This document shows positions 16,877 to 25,490 of a stretch of DNA of 64,000 nt, one piece after another. The stretch spans positions 124,001 through 188,000 of the forward strand of contig NZ_AWFD01000012.1 of the NCBI RefSeq assembly GCF_000682735.1, given 5' to 3'. How positions within the stretch are numbered: the first letter of the stretch is position 1; the number at the start of each line of letters is the position of its first letter. Below the pieces are notes generated by a model. That model had not been told where the DNA came from. It ran no database searches and saw nothing but the letters and a program-made list of their open reading frames with translations. This stretch comes from Hyphomonas sp. CY54-11-8 (lineage in GTDB: Bacteria; Pseudomonadota; Alphaproteobacteria; Caulobacterales; Hyphomonadaceae). The position numbers and the translations under genes are program-made.

Positions 16877-18100
16877 TCATTTTTGCAACTGCATCCGTGT
16901 GTCCGGGATGTTCCGTGCCACCTGGGTTTCACCCAACCGGCTTGCGAAACGCAGCACGGTGAAGCCCAGCAGTCCGGACGCAATGGATCCCATCAGGACG
17001 CCCAGGCGGACCTGATCCAACTCGGCGGCTGTGCTGAAGGCGAGGCTGCCGATGAACAGGCTCATCGTGAAGCCCACGCCGGTCAGACAGGCGACGCCAT
17101 AGACCTGTACCCAGCTGACGCCGGACGGCAGTCGCGCAATGCCAGACTTCACCGCCACATAGGTCAGGCCAAACACGCCGAGTTGCTTGCCGAAGAACAG
17201 GCCAAGCGCAATACCGAGCGGGACCGCCCCGGTCAGCGCGTCCAGGTCGACCCCGCGAAGGTCCACACCAGCATTGGCAAAGGCGAAGACAGGCAGGATC
17301 ATGTAGGCGACCCAGGGATGGAGACCGTGCTCCAGCTTGTGAAGCGGCGACTGCCCGCTTTCCTTGCGCGGGGACAGCGGAATGGCGAGCGCCGTCAAGA
17401 CGCCGGCAAGGGTCGCATGCACGCCGGACTTCAGTACACAGACCCAGATGAACATTCCAACCAGGACATAAGGTGCGATACGCTTGACGCCCATCCGGTT
17501 CATGAGCAGCAGGCCGGCAAATCCCATGGCTGCCAGGCCAAGCGCCTGAACCGAAAGCTGCTCTGTATAGAACAGGGCGATGATCAGGATCGCGCCGAGG
17601 TCGTCGATGATCGCGATGGCAAGCAGGAAGATCTTCAGTGCGACCGGCGCGCGCGTGCCAAGCAAGGCTAGAATGCCGAGCGCAAACGCAATGTCGGTTG
17701 CCGCGGGGATCGCCCAGCCGCGCAGGGTCTCCGGGGACGACATGTTGAGCATGACATAAAGCAATGCCGGCCCGGCCATGCCGCCAATGGCGGCCAGCGC
17801 CGGCAGCACGGCCTTGTCGAAGGACGACAACTCGCCTTCCAGGATCTCACGCTTGATCTCAAGTCCCACCAAAAGGAAGAAGACGGCCATCAGCCCGTCA
17901 TTGATCCAGAGCAGCAGGGGCTTGGCGATTTCCAGCGCGCCAACCTGAACGGCCACCGGCGTCGAAAGAAAGCCGCCATACCAATGGCTGAATACGGTAT
18001 TGTTCGCGGCAATCGCCAATGCAGCCGCCAGCATCAGAATGAGGCCGGCAGCGCTCTCAAGTCTGAGGAAATCCTGGATACGGGCGACAACTTTGGTCAT
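16877..18100 (-). CDS. nhaA: Na+/H+ antiporter NhaA
   Basis: From the ATG at 18100 the protein is 407 residues, normal for NhaA; an upstream in-frame start would add an odd leader. It has about 12 membrane helices. Typical blocks are DFLRLESAAGLILMLAAALA, the WINDGLMAVFFLLVGLEIKREILEGELSS block, AAIGGMAGPALLY and GWAIPAATDIAFALGILALLG with the essential Asp of TDIAFA. The pair ID-D in AIAIIDDLGAILIIALFY forms the ion-binding core. It exchanges Na+ for protons at the inner membrane in pH and salt homeostasis. The long leader upstream can fold strongly. Confidence 0.95.
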   Translation of the reverse strand: MTKVVARIQDFLRLESAAGLILMLAAALAIAANNTVFSHWYGGFLSTPVAVQVGALEIAKPLLLWINDGLMAVFFLLVGLEIKREILEGELSSFDKAVLPALAAIGGMAGPALLYVMLNMSSPETLRGWAIPAATDIAFALGILALLGTRAPVALKIFLLAIAIIDDLGAILIIALFYTEQLSVQALGLAAMGFAGLLLMNRMGVKRIAPYVLVGMFIWVCVLKSGVHATLAGVLTALAIPLSPRKESGQSPLHKLEHGLHPWVAYMILPVFAFANAGVDLRGVDLDALTGAVPLGIALGLFFGKQLGVFGLTYVAVKSGIARLPSGVSWVQVYGVACLTGVGFTMSLFIGSLAFSTAAELDQVRLGVLMGSIASGLLGFTVLRFASRLGETQVARNIPDTRMQLQK

Positions 18101-18155
18101 GAACAATAATCCTTGTGCGCAGGGTAGCGGGGTCTGGTGATTGGCAAAAAGCAAA

Positions 18156-18238
18156 CGATCCCGCCGGCAGTCCCCCCTGCCTGGCGGCTGAGGGTGTCGG
18201 AGAGTAGGGACCGGACAGAGGGAGCTGCCGGGGGATCG
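18156..18238 (-). promoter_or_regulatory. Structured 5' leader of nhaA (candidate cis-regulatory RNA)
   Basis: CGATCCCGCCGGCAG (18156-18170) pairs with CTGCCGGGGGATCG (18225-18238) in a 14-bp stem with one bulged base. Inside, TGTCGG (18195-18200) pairs with CCGGACA (18211-18217) with one bulge. The result is a closed, branched fold about 55 nt upstream of the nhaA start, on the nhaA transcript. Conserved RNA motifs have been reported upstream of nhaA genes in Caulobacterales relatives; whether this is one of them I cannot check. Confidence 0.55.
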
Positions 18239-18302
18239 TGACGGCCAGGAGTGTTGGTCCTGTCAGGGGCAGGTCCTGGACGTGTTCAGGTGTGTGGGAG
18301 GG

Positions 18303-18512
18303 CTAGTCGTCAAGAAAGCCGAAGCGTTCCTTGCGCCGCCGCAGGCGGCCGCCTTCGCCTTCCCACCGACCGATGGCTTCGGTATCCTTGCGGGTGCGAA
18401 TGCGTGCCGGAGCCAACTCGCCTCTGCGGGGGCGCTCTTTGCGCTCCCTGGGCTCTGCAAAATCGGCCATTTCCTCGAGGAAGTTCGTAATCAGATCTTT
18501 GAGGACAGACAT
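18303..18512 (-). CDS. Small basic/charged protein, unknown
   Basis: A 69-residue hydrophilic protein, MSVLKDLITNFLEEMADFAEP followed by a highly charged Arg/Glu-rich stretch (RERKERPRRGEL, RLRRRKERFGFLDD). It has an AAGG ribosome-binding-like site 8 bp before ATG. It lies 33 bp downstream of the 60-residue gene at 18546 and should share its transcript. I see no known domain. The charged composition suggests an RNA- or membrane-surface-binding role, but that is a guess. Confidence 0.55.
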   Translation of the reverse strand: MSVLKDLITNFLEEMADFAEPRERKERPRRGELAPARIRTRKDTEAIGRWEGEGGRLRRRKERFGFLDD

Positions 18513-18545
18513 TGTCTTTACCTTTTTCTATGCGCTGATTGGAAC

Positions 18546-18728
18546 TCAGGCGGCCCGCCGGATACGGCGCCGGCGGCGGCGGTACTGGGAGGGCGTTTCC
18601 GCGATACTCTTGCTGTACCCGTCCGCTTTCGGACTGTTGTCAGTGGCATCCATGAACCGGCCGCCACGGCCCGGACTTGCCGGGCCAATCTGGCTCCCCG
18701 TCCAGAGGTCGTCGGTCAGTCGATACAT
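18546..18728 (-). CDS. Small protein with C-terminal Arg cluster, unknown
   Basis: The 60-residue protein starts at the ATG preceded by AAGGAG (8-bp spacing). The longer frame upstream runs through the regulatory region and lacks such a site. It opens MYRLTDDLWTGSQIGPASPGRGGRF, has a polar middle, and ends in six consecutive Arg plus IRRAA. It is the first gene of a two-gene unit reading away from the OxyR-like regulator. No family recognised. Confidence 0.6.
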   Translation of the reverse strand: MYRLTDDLWTGSQIGPASPGRGGRFMDATDNSPKADGYSKSIAETPSQYRRRRRRIRRAA

Positions 18729-18762
18729 TTGATTTGTCTCCTTTTGGCTCTTGCGATGCACC

Positions 18763-18780
18763 GGATATGAGGCCATATCC
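18763..18780. promoter_or_regulatory. Palindrome in the divergent promoter region of the OxyR-like gene
   Basis: GGATATG-AGGC-CATATCC is a perfect 7-bp inverted repeat, 52 bp before the regulator start and 35 bp before the divergent 60-residue gene. Position and AT-rich arms suit a LysR-type operator. Confidence 0.45.
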
Positions 18781-18831
18781 GCGATAGCACAAATCGAATG
18801 TATCTTTTCATCTGATAGGTTTTTCCGAAGT

Positions 18832-19767
18832 ATGAGGCCAACCCTTCGCCAGCTCCAATACATTGTCGCCGTCGCGGAATCGGGCCGGTTCCGGGATGCC
18901 GCACTTCAATTGGGCGTCAGCCAGCCCAGCCTTTCCGAGCAGATTTCGGATGCAGAAGCGCAGCTGGGCGTGACACTGATCGAACGCGCCCGGACCGGTG
19001 CCGTGCTCACACCGGCAGGGGCGGAAGTCGTGCGCCGCGCACGGATTGTCCTGACTCAGGTGGAAGATCTGAAAACGGTTGCACGGCAGGTCGCCGGTGA
19101 CCTCGCGGGGCGCTACAGGCTCGGCACATTGCCGACCATCGGGCCTTATCTGTTGCCGAGCGCCGTTCGGGAGCTGCACCAGCTCTACCCGGATCTCCGA
19201 CTGGGCGTCCGGGAAGAGCGGACGATCGACCTTGATGAAAAACTCAATGACGGCCGGCTCGACATGATCATTTCGACGGCTGAGGATCATCTGAATTCAG
19301 AGTCCATGCAGCTCTTCGATGAGCAGCTCTATGTCTGTACAGCATCGGACGATCCGATCGGCGGAGGAGACGGGGCGCTGAAGCTTTCGGCGCTCAAGGG
19401 CCGGGAAGTGCTCAGTCTGGGGTATGGTCACCGCCTCAGTACGGTGGTGCAGAAACTGGCCGAAGCAGCAGGCGCCCATGTGTCGACGGAATACGAAGGC
19501 ACCTCGCTTGACGCGATCCGGCAGATGGCAGGCATGGGCGCAGGCATTGCAATTGTTCCCAGTCTTTATGCCGTGATGGAGGCAAGCAAAGACCCGGACC
19601 AGATTGTTCGTCCAATCGATCATCCCCTGGCGCGCCGCCAGATCAGCCTGGTGTGGCGGTCCGGGTCTCCTCTTGAGCAAAACATCCAGAAACTGGGACT
19701 GGTTTTCCGGGATGTGGCGGCGGATCTTTTGCCGCAGGCAGGAAAATCGGTGAAAGGAAAAACCTAA
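18832..19767 (+). CDS. LysR-type regulator of the OxyR branch, lacking the peroxide-sensing cysteines
   Basis: The 311-residue protein starts MRPTLRQLQYIVAVAESGRFRDAALQLGVSQPSLSEQI, the OxyR-like winged HTH (residues 1-60). A LysR effector domain with LGTLPTIGPYLLPSAVREL and GRLDMIIST follows. In OxyR the redox centre lies in a GHCLR motif and a second Cys shortly after. Here the aligned segment is LGYGHRLSTVVQKLAEAAGAHV with Arg and no Cys, and only one Cys occurs nearby (YVCTASDD). Classical disulfide sensing is therefore not possible. It probably regulates itself and the divergent two-gene unit. Confidence 0.85.
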   Translation: MRPTLRQLQYIVAVAESGRFRDAALQLGVSQPSLSEQISDAEAQLGVTLIERARTGAVLTPAGAEVVRRARIVLTQVEDLKTVARQVAGDLAGRYRLGTLPTIGPYLLPSAVRELHQLYPDLRLGVREERTIDLDEKLNDGRLDMIISTAEDHLNSESMQLFDEQLYVCTASDDPIGGGDGALKLSALKGREVLSLGYGHRLSTVVQKLAEAAGAHVSTEYEGTSLDAIRQMAGMGAGIAIVPSLYAVMEASKDPDQIVRPIDHPLARRQISLVWRSGSPLEQNIQKLGLVFRDVAADLLPQAGKSVKGKT

Positions 19768-19833
19768 CCAGCATTCAGTTTCATTCGATTTTACTTATCG
19801 TGCCCTTTCGTCCACCTTCCGGTTACAGACAAA

Positions 19834-20226
19834 ATGGAAGGATCCGAAAGATTGGTGTACGGTATTGTTCAAGTTTTGCCGGCTCGGCCAGTTTCAGCGC
19901 GCAGTGAGTCATCGCGCACAAGTGCAGATGACCTGCGGACTGCGGCGTTTGAATGCCGGTGGCCGATAAGCCCGGACAGCCTGCGCGAGGTCATCCTGTC
20001 ACGCGTTGACTGGGGTCCGTTTGACATTTCTTGCCGCAGGGACCCCGAGAGCGAAGACCTGTGTCTGTGTACCGTTCACTATACAGGCCCCCTTCGGGAG
20101 CGCCCGCACCTCATGGCCAGCTTCTGGCATGTGATGGAGCAGTTTTCGTTTTATGCGGGCCGGGTGCGCGAGCAAGAGGGGCGCATGGGATACAAAGATC
20201 GCATGCGCGTAACTGGTTCGCGCTAA
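19834..20226 (+). CDS. Hypothetical protein, 130 residues
   Basis: A 130-residue soluble protein with no recognised motif. The N-terminal 35 residues are low-complexity polar; the rest has a compact look (LREVILSRVDWGPFDISCRRDPESEDLCLCTVHYTGP, then HLMASFWHVMEQFSFYAGRVREQEGRMGYKDR). It stands alone 66 bp after the OxyR-like gene on the same strand and could be co-transcribed. The start is uncertain: no strong ribosome binding site is seen. Confidence 0.5.
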   Translation: MEGSERLVYGIVQVLPARPVSARSESSRTSADDLRTAAFECRWPISPDSLREVILSRVDWGPFDISCRRDPESEDLCLCTVHYTGPLRERPHLMASFWHVMEQFSFYAGRVREQEGRMGYKDRMRVTGSR

Positions 20227-20304
20227 AGGTCCGCCGCCGCTTTGGCAGTTTGTGCGGGCGAGGGCAGGCTCACGGCCTCTAACGTCCGGTTCCCCCGCAG
20301 GGGG

Positions 20305-20661
20305 TCAGTCGGAAAAGCACAGCTTGTTTCCATCAAGGTCTCTGACATAGGCGGAGTAACGCGGTCCACGCTGGCCCGGCGCACCTTCGCAGGTGCCGCC
20401 GAGGTCAATGGCCCGTTCATGAAATTGTCTGACCGCTTTGGCGGTCCCGACACAGAAGCCCACCATGGTTCCATTCCCATTGGTGGCAGGCTTCTCGTCA
20501 AAGGGCAGCGCCGCCGCAAATGCAAAATCCTCACCCAGCCAGTAGGTCATCCTGTCTGACGGGGAGACACGCTTCAGGCCAGACGGCACGAAGAGCGCAT
20601 CGTAAAACCTCGTGGAGGCGGTCATGTTGTTTGTTCCGAGAACGACATAGTTCATTTTCAT
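20305..20661 (-). CDS. VOC (glyoxalase/bleomycin-resistance) superfamily protein
   Basis: The 118-residue protein starts at MKMNYVVLGTNNMTASTRFYDALF, a VOC-fold beta-alpha-beta opening. It ends PRYSAYVRDLDGNKLCFSD, the metal-ligand-containing last strand. AGGAGA precedes the ATG. Such single-domain VOC proteins include lactoylglutathione-lyase-like enzymes and small-molecule binding proteins. It is divergent from the WYL regulator 101 bp away, which may control it. Confidence 0.85.
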   Translation of the reverse strand: MKMNYVVLGTNNMTASTRFYDALFVPSGLKRVSPSDRMTYWLGEDFAFAAALPFDEKPATNGNGTMVGFCVGTAKAVRQFHERAIDLGGTCEGAPGQRGPRYSAYVRDLDGNKLCFSD

Positions 20662-20762
20662 GGCGGGATCTCCTGTGCGCCGATGACAGGATATCACCGG
20701 CCTGGTTCCTGGTGTGTCCGCCTCTTATTGATAAATACGACATTTTATGTCCTATTTCTTAG

Positions 20763-21497
20763 ATGGCGCGGACGAACACGACAGGCAGGTTGAGGCGGAT
20801 GGAATTGCTGGCCGTCCGGCTGAAGCAGGACGCGCATTGCACGGTCAGCGATCTGGCACGCCAGTTCGGGGTCAGCGAGCGAACGATCTCGCGAGATCTT
20901 TCCCTCATGCGGGATCAGGGCATGCAGATCGACGCCGACCGCGGAAGGGGCGGAGGTGTCCGGCTGGACCGCAACTGGGGTGTTGGTCGGATCAACCTGG
21001 CCTATTCGGAGGCAGTCGACCTTCTGATCAGCCTCGCCGTCGCAGAGCAAATGAACTCGCCCATGTTTCTGGCGAATCTGGACTCGGTCAGGCGGCAATT
21101 GGTGGCCTCCTTTTCGCCGGCAAAACGCGACACGGTGGAGCACCTGAAATCTCGCATCCTCGTGGGGGTTACGGCGTCGACCTATGTCCAGGCGGGGACC
21201 GCATCGCCGCCGAAGCCGGTCGTTCAGGCCTTGCATCAGGCGTTCACCGATCAGGAGATGCTGGAGATACGATATCAGAGAGAGGATGGTGAGACGTCCA
21301 AACGGATCATCGAACCGCACTACCTTCTGCTGAAATACCCGGTCTGGTACGTCGTCGGATTTGACCATTTGCGGAAGGCGCCGCGCACATTTCGCTGCGA
21401 CCGCATATTGGCCGCGTCAAGAACGGGTACCCATTTCCACCTTTTGCCCAAGGAAGACTTCCCGCTGATGCCGGATGGAGACGAATTGGTGATGTGA
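20763..21497 (+). CDS. WYL-domain (YafY-like) transcriptional regulator
   Basis: A 244-residue protein. Residues 5-65 are an HTH_11 domain (RMELLAVRLKQDAHCTVSDLARQFGVSERTISRDLSLMRDQG), with the wing DADRGRGGGVRL. The C-terminal part is a WYL-type ligand domain (EIRYQREDGETSKRIIEPHYLLLKYPVWYVVGFDHLRKAPRTFRCDRILAA). WYL regulators sense nucleotides or other ligands. It faces the VOC gene across a short intergenic region, a common regulator-target layout. Confidence 0.88.
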   Translation: MARTNTTGRLRRMELLAVRLKQDAHCTVSDLARQFGVSERTISRDLSLMRDQGMQIDADRGRGGGVRLDRNWGVGRINLAYSEAVDLLISLAVAEQMNSPMFLANLDSVRRQLVASFSPAKRDTVEHLKSRILVGVTASTYVQAGTASPPKPVVQALHQAFTDQEMLEIRYQREDGETSKRIIEPHYLLLKYPVWYVVGFDHLRKAPRTFRCDRILAASRTGTHFHLLPKEDFPLMPDGDELVM

Positions 21498-21524
21498 TCG
21501 CCTCCGGCCTTGCAGGCCGGTTCG

Positions 21525-22418
21525 TCAGAACGGCACGTTCGGGTCGTCCTCGCCTTCGCCGCCGGGGGCGAGGCCGAGGAAGTCGAAGACTTTCGGATCG
21601 TGCAAATGGCTCGGCCGGACGGTGGCGAGGGCGTGGGCCATCACCTGGCGGACGCCGGGTTTCTTGCGTTCCCATTCGGTCAGCATCTGTTTCATCGCCA
21701 CGCGCTGCAGGCCGTCCTGGCTGCCGCACAGATTGCACGGGATGATCGGGAAATTCATCGCGACTGAAAACTTTTCAAGATCCTCCTCCGCCGCAGTGAT
21801 CAGGGGACGGAGCACCATGACGTCGCCCTCGTCGTTCAGCAGCTTCGGCGGCATCGCGGCGAGGCGGCCGCCATGGATGAAGTTCATCATGAAGGTCTCC
21901 AGCGCATCGTCGCGGTGGTGGCCAAGCACAATGGCCTCGCAGCCTTCCTCCCGCGCGATACGGTAGAGAATGCCCCGGCGCAGGCGCGAGCACATGGAGC
22001 AGAAAGTCCGCCCCTCGGGCACCTTGTCGGTGACAATGGAATAGGTGTCCTCGGTCACGATACGGTAGGGCGCGTCTATCTTCTCCAGCCATTCCGGCAG
22101 GATGTGTTTGGGAAAGCCGGGCTGGCCCTGGTCGAGGTTGCAGGCGATCAGGTCCACCGGCAGGGCGCCCTGGTATTGCAAATCCATCAGAACGGCGAGG
22201 AGGCCATAGCTGTCCTTGCCGCCGGAGAGGCAGACCAGCCATTTCGGCCGGGAGGCGTCACCGCTTTCCACCGCGCGCCGGTCAACCATGCCATAGGTGT
22301 CGATCGCCTGAAGGGCGCCGCGCACCAGTCGCTTGCGCAGCTTCTTGAAGCTCACCGAATCCGGCGTCTCCGCGAACAGCGGCGGCGCACCGGTGAAAGA
22401 GGTCACATCATCTGCCAT
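21525..22418 (-). CDS. ttcA: tRNA 2-thiocytidine(32) synthetase TtcA
   Basis: This ATP-dependent thiolation enzyme has the PP-loop motif [15 protein letters not shown], the catalytic/cluster cysteines [14 protein letters not shown], the [14 protein letters not shown] block and a third Cys pair PCNLCGSQ. It sulfurates C32 of certain tRNAs with an Fe-S cluster. I start at the ATG giving MADDVTSF (about 297 residues); in-frame ATGs at 22436 and upstream give longer versions and no start has a clear ribosome binding site. Downstream the protein ends in a Gly/Glu/Asp-rich tail. Confidence 0.92.
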   Translation of the reverse strand: MADDVTSFTGAPPLFAETPDSVSFKKLRKRLVRGALQAIDTYGMVDRRAVESGDASRPKWLVCLSGGKDSYGLLAVLMDLQYQGALPVDLIACNLDQGQPGFPKHILPEWLEKIDAPYRIVTEDTYSIVTDKVPEGRTFCSMCSRLRRGILYRIAREEGCEAIVLGHHRDDALETFMMNFIHGGRLAAMPPKLLNDEGDVMVLRPLITAAEEDLEKFSVAMNFPIIPCNLCGSQDGLQRVAMKQMLTEWERKKPGVRQVMAHALATVRPSHLHDPKVFDFLGLAPGGEGEDDPNVPF

Positions 22419-22530
22419 GGCGTGCAGCTTTGCCATGGCTGGGCGCCAATGCACAAGCCCGGGAAGACGGCAAGCCCGGGCTGTGTCATGAGGGGATCCA
22501 TCAGACTTGTTTCCAATTCCGGAGGCTTTC

Positions 22531-23313
22531 ATGAAGCTGCACGTGTCGTCAGACCTGCGCTATTCTTTCCAGCCCGGGACAGGGGCCGTTGTTTCGGTTC
22601 ATGCGGCGACCTCACCGGACCAGGCCGTCATATCGGAAAACCTTGAGATCGACCCGCTGCCAGAGCTGGTCTTCGATCCGGCGGATGCTCGCGGCGAGCG
22701 CCGGTTCCGGGGGGAGTTCTCCGGCGATGTACGCATCCGGTACGAAGCGATTGTCGACAATGGTACGCGATCTCTCCTTCCATCCGGAGCGACCCGGCAC
22801 GCCTGGCCGGACCTTCCGACCGAAGCGCTCGTCTTCCTGTTGCCCAGCCGCTATTGTTCGTCGGACCGGTTCATCTCATTCGCGGAGAGAACGTTCGGAA
22901 CGATCCCGCAGGGCGGCGCCATGGTGCAGGCGGTGCTGAACTGGCTTTCCGAAAACATCGAGTATGCGTTCGGCATCAGCAGTTCCGACACGACAGCCGA
23001 GCACACATTTGTTGAGCGCAAAGGCGTTTGCCGCGACTTTACCCATCTCGGCATCACGCTTTGCCGTGCGCTCAATATTCCGGCCCGCGCAGTCAGCGCC
23101 TATGCGATGGGGCTCGAGCCGCAGGATTTCCATGCGGTGTTCGAGGTGTATCTTGAGAACGCCTGGTGGCTCGTCGATCCAACCGGGCTGGTGCCGGTGG
23201 AAAATCTGGTCCTGATTGGTGTCGGGCGCGATGCTGCGGACATCGCTTTCCTGTCTACCTCGTCACCCTGCAGCCTGATCAGGCAGACTGTGAAGGTCTC
23301 GCCTGCGGTCTAG
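22531..23313 (+). CDS. Transglutaminase-like domain protein
   Basis: The 260-residue protein starts at the ATG after GGAGG. An N-terminal beta-rich domain is followed by a transglutaminase core with the expected triad: the Cys in [20 protein letters not shown] near 168, the His in [11 protein letters not shown] near 202, and the Asp in [12 protein letters not shown] near 216. It resembles bacterial cysteine-protease-like transglutaminases, often found with alpha-E and circularly permuted ATP-grasp genes; those partners are absent here. No signal peptide. Its stop overlaps that of the GIY-YIG gene in CTAG. Confidence 0.88.
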   Translation: MKLHVSSDLRYSFQPGTGAVVSVHAATSPDQAVISENLEIDPLPELVFDPADARGERRFRGEFSGDVRIRYEAIVDNGTRSLLPSGATRHAWPDLPTEALVFLLPSRYCSSDRFISFAERTFGTIPQGGAMVQAVLNWLSENIEYAFGISSSDTTAEHTFVERKGVCRDFTHLGITLCRALNIPARAVSAYAMGLEPQDFHAVFEVYLENAWWLVDPTGLVPVENLVLIGVGRDAADIAFLSTSSPCSLIRQTVKVSPAV

Positions 23314-23732
23314 GTGAGGAACGGAATCCGGAACCAGCGCTTGATTTTCCACCAGCGGCGCAGGCGCTTGTTGTTCGGCGCGTCGTTGGCCCCGCGCGGG
23401 ATCAGGATATCGTTCATCCGCGGCTGGTAATTCCGGATCAGGTCTTCCTCAACGCGCGCCCGGTCGGCCGGTTTTTTTACAACCATTACATGGCGTTCGG
23501 TCGCCCCGCGTTTCCACCACGCTTCCCACCAGCGCTCATGTCCGATCAGGCGCGAGCGGAAATTGGTGGCCTTGCCGATATACAGCGGCTCCAGGAAGAA
23601 CACGAAGCGGCGGCGCACAAAGATGTAGATTCCGCCCTCATCCGGCAGGCCCTTGCGCGTCAGCGTAATATTGAATCGGTACGGCCGGCCGGACTCGCCC
23701 CACCAGGTATGCCAGCCAAACAACAGGATCAT
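23310..23732 (-). CDS. GIY-YIG nuclease-superfamily protein
   Basis: A 140-residue protein from the ATG with GGAGGG upstream. The motif GGIYIFVRRR ... LYIGKATNFRSRLIGHERW is the GIY-YIG core with the conserved Arg (FRSRL); the catalytic Glu candidate is in VEEDLIRNYQP. The C-terminus is rich in Trp and basic residues ([21 protein letters not shown]), suggesting nucleic-acid binding. Members are UvrC-like or homing-type endonucleases; this stand-alone form is uncharacterised. Confidence 0.82.
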   Translation of the reverse strand: MILLFGWHTWWGESGRPYRFNITLTRKGLPDEGGIYIFVRRRFVFFLEPLYIGKATNFRSRLIGHERWWEAWWKRGATERHVMVVKKPADRARVEEDLIRNYQPRMNDILIPRGANDAPNNKRLRRWWKIKRWFRIPFLT

Positions 23733-23784
23733 GGGTCCCTCCACGTCGATTCCGCGAAGCTCGGCTGAGACGGTTAATGGGCGG

Positions 23785-24147
23785 TTAACCCTCTGGCATC
23801 TGGTGAACGTAGACTTCGTTGTGCGTGATCAGGCCGTCTTCGATGATGACGAGGTCAAACCCACGCATCAGGCCGTCCTTGCCGCCTTCGCCGATATGGC
23901 AATACCAGCGGCCGCAATAGCCGCCGGGGATCGGCCAGGTTTCGTCAGGCTTGTAGACCATGGGCGGGGTCGCGCCGAAGAGGCCCGTCAGATAGGTCCG
24001 CAGCTCGTCCCGGCCCTGCAGGCCCCCGGCGGTTTGCGGATCCTTGTAGACCGTGTCCGGCGAATAGAAGCTGACGAGGCGCTCGACATCCTTGCGGCTC
24101 CAGGCATCCAGCCAGCCGGCATTGAAACCATCGATGCTGAAACTCAT
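23785..24147 (-). CDS. SnoaL/NTF2-like fold protein
   Basis: A 120-residue cone-fold protein (FNAGWLDAWSRKDVERLVSFYSPDTVYKDPQTAGGLQGRDELRTYLTGLF), typical of SnoaL-like polyketide cyclase relatives and limonene-epoxide-hydrolase-type enzymes. The start overlaps the stop of the upstream flavin monooxygenase by 4 bp (ATGA), so the two likely act on the same small molecule. The substrate is unknown. Confidence 0.82.
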   Translation of the reverse strand: MSFSIDGFNAGWLDAWSRKDVERLVSFYSPDTVYKDPQTAGGLQGRDELRTYLTGLFGATPPMVYKPDETWPIPGGYCGRWYCHIGEGGKDGLMRGFDLVIIEDGLITHNEVYVHQMPEG

Positions 24148-25391
24148 GCGGCGGTCTCCGTAGCTTCGCCCAGCACGCGGGCGCGGTGGGCTTCGGTAAA
24201 GAATTCCGGCGGCACGGTTTCGGGTCCGGCCATGATGGCGATACCGTGAATGCCGAGGCTCGGATCCTCGGCTTTCCGCGTGTGATAGGACAGGCGCCGG
24301 GCCTTGGCAGTCTCCCCGAACTCCATGTCGAGGATGGCCTGCAGTTGGCCTGCGAAGCGGAGCCGGCGCATGCGCTCTGCACGTTCTTCGGCATAAGAGC
24401 TGAAATCTGGTGCGGCGCCGTCTGGCGTCTCCTTCAGGATCTCAGACACGATACGCACATCGCGATAGGTGATCGAGAGGCCGAGGCCATTGATCGGGTC
24501 GTTCCAGCCCGCCGCATCTCCGATGAGCACGCAGCCCTGGGCAAACGGTTCATCCGTCCAGCTGTCATTGTTGAAATAAGAGTAGAGCGGCCCCGCGGGC
24601 GTACCGTCCGCGAGCGCGGCGTTGTGTGGGGCGCATTCCATCCGGAATGCCTCGAGGAACCGTGCAGGGCCCTCTTCGCCCGCGAAGCGGCCTTTCTCTT
24701 CCAGTGCATAGCCGCCATAGACCCGCACGCGACCGTCGCCCTGCGGGAAAGCGAGGAAGCCGAAGCCGCCCTCGGTGCCGATGGCCTGCCGCTTCGGATC
24801 CCAGCCTTCAACGTTCTCGACCAGCAGGCCGGTGAACCAGTGGTGCGGCCGGTCCTGATGCAGCTGGATGCCGGCGGCGGCGCGCACCATGGATTGCCGG
24901 CCTTCCGCGCCGACGATCAGGCGGGATTCAATCGTCTGCTGCTTGCCGTCATGTGTGAAGGTGACAGACGGCGCTTCGCCGAGCGTGACGGACTCGACGT
25001 TCACAGGCCGCAGGCAAGTCGCGCCCGCCGCCGCGGCGGCATCGTAGAGCATCTGGCAATGATGCGGATGGCCGATGCAGAGCGGACCCGGAATATCCGG
25101 GATCAGCATGTTCAACGGCAGGGGCGAAGCCTCGCACAGTTCCGGCGGCAGGCTTTCGTCATAAGTGATGTGTTCCGACAGATGATGCCCGCCCGCCGCG
25201 ATCAGCGTGTCGTAGAGGCCGACGCGTTTCGTCTCCACCACGCCCCAGGGCGCAATCCATTCGCCGCGCACGCGGTCTTCGAATTCTTCGGATTTCTCCA
25301 GAACCAGCACGCTGCGCCCCGCCCGGGCCATGACGGTGGCCAGCGCGCTGCCGCCGATACCGCCGCCCACAATGACAAGATCGTAAAACAT
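24144..25391 (-). CDS. FAD-dependent monooxygenase (PHBH fold)
   Basis: The 415-residue protein starts at the ATG preceded by GGAGGAAA. The N-terminal dinucleotide motif is DLVIVGGGIGGSALATVMARAGRSVLVLEKS; the second FAD motif is CVLIGDAAGWNDPINGLGLSITYRDV near residue 290. This is the aromatic hydroxylase/geranylgeranyl-reductase-like group. It heads a two-gene unit with the SnoaL-like gene, a pairing that suggests oxidation followed by cyclisation, isomerisation or hydrolysis of a hydrophobic compound. Confidence 0.87.
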   Translation of the reverse strand: MFYDLVIVGGGIGGSALATVMARAGRSVLVLEKSEEFEDRVRGEWIAPWGVVETKRVGLYDTLIAAGGHHLSEHITYDESLPPELCEASPLPLNMLIPDIPGPLCIGHPHHCQMLYDAAAAAGATCLRPVNVESVTLGEAPSVTFTHDGKQQTIESRLIVGAEGRQSMVRAAAGIQLHQDRPHHWFTGLLVENVEGWDPKRQAIGTEGGFGFLAFPQGDGRVRVYGGYALEEKGRFAGEEGPARFLEAFRMECAPHNAALADGTPAGPLYSYFNNDSWTDEPFAQGCVLIGDAAGWNDPINGLGLSITYRDVRIVSEILKETPDGAAPDFSSYAEERAERMRRLRFAGQLQAILDMEFGETAKARRLSYHTRKAEDPSLGIHGIAIMAGPETVPPEFFTEAHRARVLGEATETAA

Positions 25392-25490
25392 CGGTTTCCT
25401 CCATCCGGCCTCTGACGGGCCTTCAAAATGGAAGATGCCTCGAAGGCTGAGGGCTGACAAACCCTGACGCGGGGGAGGCCTGACGGGGCG

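Noticed and set aside
24186..25415. 409-codon plus-strand frame opposite the flavin monooxygenase
   Set aside because: Antisense shadow; the minus-strand frame has both FAD motifs and a ribosome binding site.
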